From: Parabacteroides sp.
Lineage (GTDB): Bacteria > Bacteroidota > Bacteroidia > Bacteroidales > Tannerellaceae
Assembly: GCA_019417325.1 (NCBI GenBank)
Contig: DXVO01000030.1
Location: forward strand, 124,001-188,000
Reading direction: 5' to 3'
DNA: 64,000 bases
This document shows positions 35,306-42,472 of the stretch, one piece after another; position 1 is the stretch's first letter, and each line of letters starts with the position of its first letter. The notes below the pieces were generated by a model that saw only the letters and a program-made list of their open reading frames with translations, made no database searches and was not told the origin of the DNA. A program made the position numbers and the translations under genes.

Positions 35306-37699
35306 ATGCATCACATTCGAATATCTATAAAATCAACCTTAAGACGGAAGAAAACCCTGATAACTTTTCTTCTATTCATATTGTTTTTCTGGGGATGTAT
35401 GTACATATGGGTTCCAAAAAGATTATTCCAGGTACCTTATTCCACATTACTCTATTCGTCGGAAGGAAACCTGTTAGGAGCGCGTATCGCCCCGGACGGA
35501 CAATGGCGTTTTCCTGCAACGGATTCATTGCCGGAAAAATTTATAGACTGCCTGCTTACTTACGAAGACAAACGCTTCTACTGGCATCCGGGAATCGATA
35601 TAGCAGCCATATCACGGGCATTCCGGTTAAATGCCAAAGCAGGAAAAGTGGTCAGTGGCGGAAGTACTATTACCATGCAACTTGCCCGTATAGCCAGAGG
35701 GAACCAGGAACGTACTTTCTATGAAAAAGGAATTGAAATCTGTTGGGCTCTTTATCTGGAAAGCGTTTACAGTAAAAAAGAGATATTAAACCTATATGCC
35801 TCCCATGCCCCATTCGGAGGAAATGTCATAGGCATTGAAACAGCCGCTTGGAGATATTTCGGACGCAGTGCCGCAGACCTTTCATGGGCAGAAAGCGCAA
35901 CACTTGCAGTTCTTCCCAACTCTCCCGCCCTTATTCATCCGGGGAGAAACAGAAAACAACTGAAAACCAAACGTGATAAACTGCTTGCTTCTTTAAAACA
36001 AAGAAGCATTCTGGATGAAACGGAATACGAACTGGCCTGTATGGAGCCCCTTCCCGAAGCCCCCGTCCCACTGCCGAACGATGCCCCTCATTTATTGGAG
36101 CGCTTGGCTGCCCAGACACCGGGAACCCGCATATCCACTTCGGTACGACAAATGTTACAACGGCAGACACAAGACATTGTAAACCGTTATGCCCTTGAAT
36201 ACAGCTCCAACCATATCCACAATATAGCGGCAATCATCGCCGATGTGGAAACTGGAGAAGTGCTTGCCTATGCCGGGAACGCAACTTTCAAAGCGGATGC
36301 CCGTAAGAGTAACCACGTCGACATCATTACTTCTCCACGGAGCACAGGCAGTATCCTGAAACCATTTCTTTACGCAGCCATGCTGCAAAGCGGGCAAATA
36401 CTTCCGAACACATTGGTATCCGATGTTCCGTTAAACATAAACGGATTTACTCCCCAGAATTACAATAAAACCTTTTACGGTGCGATTCCTGCTCATCAGG
36501 CTATCGCACGTTCACTAAACGTGCCACTTGTCAGGATGCTATCCGAATACAATACCGGGCGTTTTATGTCCCTGCTCAAATCCTATGGGATGACTACTTT
36601 ACGTTTCTCGGAAGACCATTACGGTGCCGCTCTCATTTTAGGAGGAGCGGAAGGAACTTTATGGGATATGTCCGGCATGTATGCTTCCATGTCGCGTGTA
36701 CTCTCCCATTATCGTAAATATAATGGCAGGTATAATCCAGCCGACATTCATCCGCTTACCCCTTATCCTGTTAAAGAAAAAGAAGCTACGATCTTGTCTC
36801 CTGCAGACAAGCGGCTAACGGATAAACCACTGCTTTCTGCCGCTTCGCTCTGGTTCACATACGAAGCCATGTCTGCATTGAACCGCCCGGAAGAAGAAGC
36901 CGACTGGCAACAATTCAATTCAATGAAACAGGTTGCATGGAAAACAGGTACCAGTTACGGAGGACGTGACGCCTGGTCTATCGGAACCACACCGCGCTAT
37001 GTAGTCGGTGTATGGGTTGGCAACGCATCCGGAGAAGGACGTCCGGGCCTTACTGGCGTGGGAAGCGCTGCTCCGGTCATGTTCGACCTCTTTTCGCTGT
37101 TACCTGCCGGAAACTGGTTCGACGAACCTTTTGACGAAATGGAGCCTATGGTAATCTGCCGCCTCAGCGGACATAAAGCGTCTCCGATCTGTGACCTGAC
37201 TGATACGTTATATATGCCGCGCACGGGGATTAATACCCAAGTTTGCCCTTATCACCAATTAGTACATCTTTCGGCAGACGGCAGGTTCCGGGTAAACAGT
37301 TCCTGCGAATCGGTCGACCATATGGTAACCCGTCCGTGGTTTGTTTTGCCTCCGTCGCAAGAATATTATTACCGAAATTATCATATCGGCTACACCCCGC
37401 TGCCTCCTATCAAACCGGGATGCGAACAGGCACAAAGCCGTCAGATCGAACTGATTTATCCCGAACATAATGCAGTGCTCTATCTTCCCAAAGGCTTTTC
37501 CGGACAACAGGAGAAGTTTATATTTAAAGCCGCACACGCACGCCCCGAAGCTGTTATCTATTGGCATCTCGACGATACATATCTGGGGGAAACCAAAGAC
37601 AGGCATCAGATAACCTGTTCCCCGGCACCAGACAAACATATGCTTACGTTAATAGACAACTGGGGAAACCAAAGGAAGATTCTTTTTGAGGTGAAATAA
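35306..37699 (+). CDS. pbpC: Penicillin-binding protein 1C
   Basis: This 797-residue bifunctional enzyme polymerises glycan strands and may crosslink peptides in the periplasm. A signal-anchor helix covers about residues 16-36. The GT51 transglycosylase domain shows the catalytic E87 in EDKRFYWHPG and GGSTITMQLARI. The transpeptidase domain shows SILK (S349-K352), SLN and KTG (546-548). The C-terminal domain after about residue 690 matches the PBP1C-specific beta-sandwich. It is divergent from the alpha-2-macroglobulin gene, its usual partner. Confidence 0.95.
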   Translation: MHHIRISIKSTLRRKKTLITFLLFILFFWGCMYIWVPKRLFQVPYSTLLYSSEGNLLGARIAPDGQWRFPATDSLPEKFIDCLLTYEDKRFYWHPGIDIAAISRAFRLNAKAGKVVSGGSTITMQLARIARGNQERTFYEKGIEICWALYLESVYSKKEILNLYASHAPFGGNVIGIETAAWRYFGRSAADLSWAESATLAVLPNSPALIHPGRNRKQLKTKRDKLLASLKQRSILDETEYELACMEPLPEAPVPLPNDAPHLLERLAAQTPGTRISTSVRQMLQRQTQDIVNRYALEYSSNHIHNIAAIIADVETGEVLAYAGNATFKADARKSNHVDIITSPRSTGSILKPFLYAAMLQSGQILPNTLVSDVPLNINGFTPQNYNKTFYGAIPAHQAIARSLNVPLVRMLSEYNTGRFMSLLKSYGMTTLRFSEDHYGAALILGGAEGTLWDMSGMYASMSRVLSHYRKYNGRYNPADIHPLTPYPVKEKEATILSPADKRLTDKPLLSAASLWFTYEAMSALNRPEEEADWQQFNSMKQVAWKTGTSYGGRDAWSIGTTPRYVVGVWVGNASGEGRPGLTGVGSAAPVMFDLFSLLPAGNWFDEPFDEMEPMVICRLSGHKASPICDLTDTLYMPRTGINTQVCPYHQLVHLSADGRFRVNSSCESVDHMVTRPWFVLPPSQEYYYRNYHIGYTPLPPIKPGCEQAQSRQIELIYPEHNAVLYLPKGFSGQQEKFIFKAAHARPEAVIYWHLDDTYLGETKDRHQITCSPAPDKHMLTLIDNWGNQRKILFEVK

Positions 37700-37795
37700 A
37701 ACAAAACAACCACATAAGAATAAAGGATGTATATCAAAAACAAAGAATGAACAAAATCTAAAAATTTAGGCTGAAATCGGCTGTACACTATATAA

Positions 37796-38152
37796 AGTTT
37801 ACCATGGAAAAGGCTATGCAACAGAAGCAAGCTGAAAGTTTCCATTCCCGGAAAGAATACGGTAGAAATCAACGACGATGCAAAGGGTATCCGCCTGACT
37901 GACCAGCACAAAAACGAGATTACGATGGAGATACCTCATGTAGGCGGACCGGTAGTAGGTCCCGGTGTGCAAACCGTATTATCGGCAGCCGTCATAGGTG
38001 ACATGTACGTCTGCGTAGGACCACCGGATACAATAATAAAAGGTTCGTCCACCGTAATGATAGGCGGCAAGCCTGCTGCACGAATAGGCGACAGCACTGC
38101 ACATGGTGGCTCGATAGTCATCAGATGTCCCACAGTGCTGATTGGGGGATAG
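37796..38152 (+). pseudogene. VgrG-PAAR remnant: PAAR-repeat frame joined to a gp5/VgrG-like tail
   Basis: A 118-codon frame is open after a TAA at 37793. Its first recognisable part (from 37832), LKVSIPGKNTVEINDDAKG then IRLTDQHKNEITM, resembles the beta-prism tail of VgrG/gp5 spikes. It runs in frame into HVGGPVVGPGVQTVL and MIGGKPAARIGDSTAHGG, the PAAR-tip repeat, including a literal PAAR motif. The first ATG in frame is 37925, giving only 75 residues with the PAAR N-terminus missing. No ATG, GTG or TTG opens the upstream part. It looks like a deletion fusion left from a type VI secretion or related contractile locus; a functional 75-residue PAAR protein cannot be excluded. Confidence 0.65.
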
Positions 38153-38165
38153 GCCGTAAAAAGAA

Positions 38166-38195
38166 CAGCGCAGACTGTAATCACAATCTGCGCTG
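38166..38195. terminator. Bidirectional terminator-like hairpin
   Basis: CAGCGCAGA (38166-38174) and TCTGCGCTG (38187-38195) form a perfect 9-bp stem with a 12-nt loop. It lies between the end of the PAAR remnant and the convergent PepSY-like gene; a short CCTGTTTT follows on the plus strand. Confidence 0.6.
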
Positions 38196-38218
38196 CCTGT
38201 TTTCAGCTTTGCAATCTT

Positions 38219-38665
38219 TTAATCATCCATTTCCATCATCAAAAAATCTCCATTGAGATTAAATTTTAATTCCATGCCGTTGGACAGTTTTACTTCATAG
38301 TCTGTACGGTCAAGATTTATTTTAACCAACTGAGAATCGGCATAGTTCGTTTTTATAAAGTTCTCAATCTTTACAGGGACAATACCTGCAGGTATGGCTG
38401 TCATCATTGCCGATTCGATTTCTTTCCACATGCCTTTGCTGTTAAATTCAATCTTTATACCTCCATCAATATATACGGTATATTCTGTTCCACCCAAAAA
38501 TTCAGGATCAACCGTAGAAGATAATACCTTCGCCTGAGCAAAATGTTTTGTAATAAAGGTCCTGGCATTCTGAGGAATCTTGTCATAAGCAATTGGACGA
38601 TCATCAGCGAACGCTGCACCGCTACTTATAAGTAATGCAACAAGTAATACTAAAATCTTTTTCAT
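38219..38665 (-). CDS. PepSY-like periplasmic protein
   Basis: From the ATG at 38663-38665 the protein is 148 residues; a start 9 bp earlier is also possible. It has a signal peptide ending near AAFA and two PepSY-like (formerly DUF2874) repeats: IPQNARTFITKHFAQAKVLS with VYIDGGIKIEFNSKGMWKEI, then IPAGIVPVKIENFIKTNY with VKLSNGMELKFNLNGDFL. The family is common and exported in Bacteroidetes, with unclear function. It is a single gene with terminator-like structure after it. Confidence 0.82.
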   Translation of the reverse strand: MKKILVLLVALLISSGAAFADDRPIAYDKIPQNARTFITKHFAQAKVLSSTVDPEFLGGTEYTVYIDGGIKIEFNSKGMWKEIESAMMTAIPAGIVPVKIENFIKTNYADSQLVKINLDRTDYEVKLSNGMELKFNLNGDFLMMEMDD

Positions 38666-38925
38666 AACTGTCATTTTTTTTACAAAGTAACAAATTGTGA
38701 CCTTGTTGGTTTAAAAAATCTCATTATTTTGAATAATGACAAATGTAACAAAAGATACAACGTCAAACAGCCTCTACAAGGACAAACAAATTATAATGGA
38801 CTTAATGGGACTTCTTTGCTATAAAACAAGACCTTTTCCATGGAAAATGAGACACAAATAGTATAAAAGCTTTCTGAACTACCTTTATTAAACTTTAAAC
38901 AGATATATAAAAATACATATTATAC

Positions 38926-40278
38926 CTATTGTACCTCTTTGGGCAATACATATTTTAAAATAAGATACCCGCACAATCCGGAAATAAATGAACCGGCAAA
39001 CACTCCCAACTTCGCTTGATTCAGTAAGTCAACTCCTATATCCGGCATTCCGGAAAAAGAAAGATTCGCAATAAACAATGCAACGGTAAAACCTATGCCA
39101 CCCAACATGGAGACTCCGAAAAGGTTTCGCTTTGTAACCCCTTTGGGCATCGCTGCAAGCCCCAAACGGGAAAACAGGTAAGTAAAAGAAAAGATGCCCA
39201 ATGATTTTCCAACAAACAATCCGGCAAATACAGCCAAAGGGACCTTCATCAGTGAATCCGGTTGAATATCTCCGAAAGTGACTCCTGCATTTACAAAAGC
39301 AAAAAGAGGTAATATAAAGAAATTCACCATCGGATGTAATTTATCGGCAATACTCTGCAAGGGACTAATAGTCTTATCTGCCAGGGAATGGATATTATTC
39401 AATACTTGTATCTGCGTAGGGGTCAGGACTTCCGCCTTCTTAGAATGGCGCACCTCGGTATAATCCAACATATTCAGATAACCGGTCATGTCGCAGGTAA
39501 AATCATCCAGTTTAACGACCGGACGTGCCGGAACCGTAAATGCTACCAGTACCCCGGCAATAGTAGGATGAATACCGGACTCCAAAAAAAGCATCCAAAC
39601 AAAAAAACCGATAACATAATAAAAGATATTACTATTAACCCTCATCTTTCCACCAAAGTAAAGCAAGGCTAACAGAGCCAAAGAAATAAGTAATGGCTGG
39701 ACTGAAATATGTCCACTATAGAACAATGCAATAATAATAATACCCCCTATATCGTCCACCACTGCAAGAGCCGTAAGGAAAATACGCATGCTCAATGGAA
39801 CCCGTTTCCCTAAAATTCCCAGTACGGCAAGGGCAAATGCTATGTCAGTAGCCATCGGGATTGCCACACCTCTTACCTCCGGAGCGGAATTGCATACCAG
39901 ATAATAGAACAACACAGGAACGACCATACCTCCGCATGCCGCTATAATCGGCAGCAGCGCTTTTCGTACGGAACTAAGTTCTCCAATCAATACTTCCTGT
40001 TTAATTTCCAAACCGATTACAAAAAAGAACATGGCCATCAAAGCATCATTCACAAAAGCAAGCATCGACATTGGAGCTCCATGATGTTCAAAAGGAACAA
40101 AATTTCCTATTTTAAAATCTATTGGATAGGCAAGGATATGATGGTAAGATTCGGCCCATGGTGAATTGGCAAAAATCATGGCTAAGATAGTCGCCATGAA
40201 TAATAAAAGACTGGCGTTCGTTTTCTGTGTGGCAAAACGACGTAACGGTTTAAGGATAACATTAAAGGTATTCTCCAT
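38926..40278 (-). CDS. nhaA: NhaA-type Na+/H+ antiporter
   Basis: This 450-residue membrane protein exchanges Na+ for H+ to control sodium and pH. The ion-binding pair is visible as D175-D176 in LALAVVDDIGGI, and D145 sits in PMATDIAFALAVLGILGKRVP, corresponding to D133 of E. coli. It is longer than E. coli NhaA because of a loop near residues 265-300 (KKAEVLTPTQIQVLNNIHSL), which is usual for Bacteroidetes members. It follows another antiporter gene by 59 bp on the same strand, with a stem-loop in the gap. Confidence 0.94.
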   Translation of the reverse strand: MENTFNVILKPLRRFATQKTNASLLLFMATILAMIFANSPWAESYHHILAYPIDFKIGNFVPFEHHGAPMSMLAFVNDALMAMFFFVIGLEIKQEVLIGELSSVRKALLPIIAACGGMVVPVLFYYLVCNSAPEVRGVAIPMATDIAFALAVLGILGKRVPLSMRIFLTALAVVDDIGGIIIIALFYSGHISVQPLLISLALLALLYFGGKMRVNSNIFYYVIGFFVWMLFLESGIHPTIAGVLVAFTVPARPVVKLDDFTCDMTGYLNMLDYTEVRHSKKAEVLTPTQIQVLNNIHSLADKTISPLQSIADKLHPMVNFFILPLFAFVNAGVTFGDIQPDSLMKVPLAVFAGLFVGKSLGIFSFTYLFSRLGLAAMPKGVTKRNLFGVSMLGGIGFTVALFIANLSFSGMPDIGVDLLNQAKLGVFAGSFISGLCGYLILKYVLPKEVQ

Positions 40279-40297
40279 ACAGTATCAAATATGTTAC

Positions 40298-40325
40298 GGG
40301 GAGATAACTTGCTGAATATCTCCCC
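40298..40325 (-). promoter_or_regulatory. Intercistronic stem-loop between the two antiporter genes
   Basis: GGGGAGATA (40298-40306) and TATCTCCCC (40317-40325) pair perfectly over 9 bp with a 10-nt loop. There is no T-run after it on the minus strand, so it may affect processing or nhaA translation rather than termination. Confidence 0.45.
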
Positions 40326-40337
40326 CAGGATTTTTTC

Positions 40338-41546
40338 TTATGATTGCATCTTGTGCATTTCAGCTTGTTCCAGTTCGTATGCACTGCGGGTCAGCTTTTC
40401 TACCCAGACAACAAATATACCAGTTAAAATTAGATTAAACACTATAGTTAATACGGAAATCATCAATGCCGGTCCACCTAGATTATATCCTAAAGCGATA
40501 AAAATAATCCCGGCTCCTACCTCACCACGGGTAAACATCCCGATTGACAAGGCCAGACGCTCACGCTTCCGTCTTTCACGATAGAAAAACAGCGGGAAAA
40601 GTTTTCCGATATTGGAAAGGAAAGAAACAATAACCACATGTGTTATTATCATCGGCCACGACATCATTGGCTGGGAACCCGTAATTGTGGATGCTTCAGC
40701 AGACTGAGCCCCGAAATCGACACCAAAGAAAACCGGCATACTGACACCGACCAAAAACATGAAAAGAAATGATATGGCGGTAGCCACATTATATTCAACC
40801 TTTGTATCGATATGCTTATGCTTCATTATCATACCCAGGACAAAAGCCGGCAACAACACTTCGATGTGTATACTTGCATCTTCCCCATACAAATGTTTGG
40901 ACACCAGATACACAACCTGTGTGATACCGAATGTTACAACAGCATAAAGTAATATTGCTTTCCAGTCCTGGCGCATATCATACGAGCCCATTTTCTTCCA
41001 GCCAAGTATAAGCAGTACCATTACTATCAGAATGATTACCCCTAACTGCCAGCGCAGACCGACCATCATGATTTGTAATGGTATCATCAACAAGATGGTA
41101 TCCAAGTCGTCGAAGATAGCTAAAACCTGTACTTTTTTATATACCCATGAAGCCTTAAGCCCTGCGGCGGCAAGCATGGTAAACAAAATTCCGGCAGAAG
41201 TCGGAGCGGCAAAACGGCTCAACAATAAATTTTCTTTCCAGGCATCTCCGCTTGTCCAATAGATATCCGGAAGAAGCACGAACATATAGTATAAAGCAAC
41301 AAATATCCAAGGGAAAGCAGCGGTAGCCATCGCAATAAAATAATCTTCTGTATAGGATCTCCAGCGGGTTTTATCCATTTCAAACTCGCGTCCTACATTT
41401 ATCATAATAAAAGCAAGACAAACATATAAAAGTGTGTTGGAGATCGTTTTGACTGACAAATAGCTGTCTCCTACCATTGTAGGAAGAAATTGAGAAACCA
41501 CTAAACCAACCACAAGGAAAAAAGAGAATAAAAGGATCTTCTTCAT
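40338..41546 (-). CDS. Cation:proton antiporter (CPA-type)
   Basis: This 402-residue protein has about 11-12 membrane segments. Candidate ion-path residues are the acidic cluster in LAIFDDLDTILLMIPL near residue 144 and the segment SIGMFTRGEVGAGIIF near the C-terminus, typical of CPA1/CPA2 exchangers. It lies upstream of nhaA on the same strand with 59 bp between, so the pair is probably one operon for sodium or pH homeostasis. It is not an NhaA homologue. There is no regulatory TrkA domain, unlike KefB/KefC. Confidence 0.8.
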   Translation of the reverse strand: MKKILLFSFFLVVGLVVSQFLPTMVGDSYLSVKTISNTLLYVCLAFIMINVGREFEMDKTRWRSYTEDYFIAMATAAFPWIFVALYYMFVLLPDIYWTSGDAWKENLLLSRFAAPTSAGILFTMLAAAGLKASWVYKKVQVLAIFDDLDTILLMIPLQIMMVGLRWQLGVIILIVMVLLILGWKKMGSYDMRQDWKAILLYAVVTFGITQVVYLVSKHLYGEDASIHIEVLLPAFVLGMIMKHKHIDTKVEYNVATAISFLFMFLVGVSMPVFFGVDFGAQSAEASTITGSQPMMSWPMIITHVVIVSFLSNIGKLFPLFFYRERRKRERLALSIGMFTRGEVGAGIIFIALGYNLGGPALMISVLTIVFNLILTGIFVVWVEKLTRSAYELEQAEMHKMQS

Positions 41547-41583
41547 TATTTTACTAACTGTTTTTTATTTAGATTTCAGCACA

Positions 41584-41591
41584 CAAAAATA
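41584..41591 (-). promoter_or_regulatory. -7 box of the antiporter operon
   Basis: TATTTTTG on the minus strand fits TAnnTTTG and lies 38 bp upstream of the start codon. No good -33 TTG was found. Confidence 0.4.
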
Positions 41592-41648
41592 CAACAATCC
41601 GGTCAAACCTGAAAGAGCAGTAATACCATCTTTCAGATTATTAATAAA

Positions 41649-42245
41649 TTACTTCAACCGGGCAGTATCAACTTTCAACAAACGCGCCTTCAACCGGTCG
41701 GCGTCTCCTTTCCGGATACGAAGAGTTATTTCACAATCCATATCAAAGTGCTGGGAAACGACTGTAGGCTTATCTTCCTTCACAATACGCATAATACTGT
41801 TCAAAAAAGGATACTCAAACAAAACTGTAATATCTTCGTCAACAGTACGTTCCTCTATTTCTGCAGCAGCAATCGCTTCTGCAGCAGCAGTACGATATGC
41901 AACAATAAGCCCGCTGGTACCCAACTCGATACCACCGAAATACCTGATTACAACAATTAAAATGTCAGTAAGTTCATTTGAATTAATCTGTCCGAGGATT
42001 GGTTTGCCGGCTGTAGAAGAAGGTTCCCCATCATCGTTGGCACGAAAAGTTTTCCGGTCTGCTCCCAACATATATGCCCAACAGACATGGCGGGCATCAT
42101 AATAGTCTTTACGATATTTTTCTACTTGTTCTTTTACTTCTTCTACAGTACGCACCGGGATAGCATACGAAATAAAACGGCTGCGCTTTTCCGTATAATA
42201 TCCTTCGGCTATCTGTTTAATGGTTCTGTAACTGTCGTCTGCCAT
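41649..42245 (-). CDS. YigZ/IMPACT-family protein
   Basis: This 198-residue protein has the UPF0029/IMPACT N-terminal domain (SRFISYAIPVRTVEEVKEQV, ARHVCWAYML, DDGEPSSTAGKPIL, IVVIRYFGGIELGTSGLIVAY) and a short C-terminal DUF1949-like domain. The family occurs from bacteria to man; in eukaryotes it acts on Gcn1, while its role in bacteria is not known. The start is 3 bp after the small protein gene, and the whole row from the lytic transglycosylase down is tightly packed. Confidence 0.9.
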   Translation of the reverse strand: MADDSYRTIKQIAEGYYTEKRSRFISYAIPVRTVEEVKEQVEKYRKDYYDARHVCWAYMLGADRKTFRANDDGEPSSTAGKPILGQINSNELTDILIVVIRYFGGIELGTSGLIVAYRTAAAEAIAAAEIEERTVDEDITVLFEYPFLNSIMRIVKEDKPTVVSQHFDMDCEITLRIRKGDADRLKARLLKVDTARLK

Positions 42246-42248
42246 CCG

Positions 42249-42467
42249 TTAATCTGGAATATGGGTTTTCTGTTCTTCCCGGAAAGCCCGGAAATCTTTC
42301 ATTATTTCCTCTATTTCCTCTATAAAATAAGGATCTTTCACGTTCTTCTTTACTTCCTCGTAGTAGGTTTCAATCGCAGCCAGGGCACAAAGATCTTGTC
42401 CCCGTAACAAAAAATAGGGTTCCTCTTTTTCTACACACTGCTTAATCATTTGAATAGGGTTCTTCAT
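42249..42467 (-). CDS. Small acidic protein between uvrA and yigZ
   Basis: This 72-residue protein has no membrane segment. It is helical and rich in Glu and Lys (IETYYEEVKKN, FIEEIEEIMKDFRAFREE). I do not recognise a named family. Gaps of 5 bp to uvrA and 3 bp to yigZ, with no other frame fitting the space, make it a real gene translated with its neighbours. Its function cannot be stated. Confidence 0.75.
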   Translation of the reverse strand: MKNPIQMIKQCVEKEEPYFLLRGQDLCALAAIETYYEEVKKNVKDPYFIEEIEEIMKDFRAFREEQKTHIPD

Positions 42468-42472
42468 CTTTT

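Noticed and set aside
37801..37920. Frame starting with ATG at 37804 (MEKAMQQKQAESFH)
   Set aside because: The spike-like sequence is in another frame; this one gives low-complexity, unrecognisable protein.
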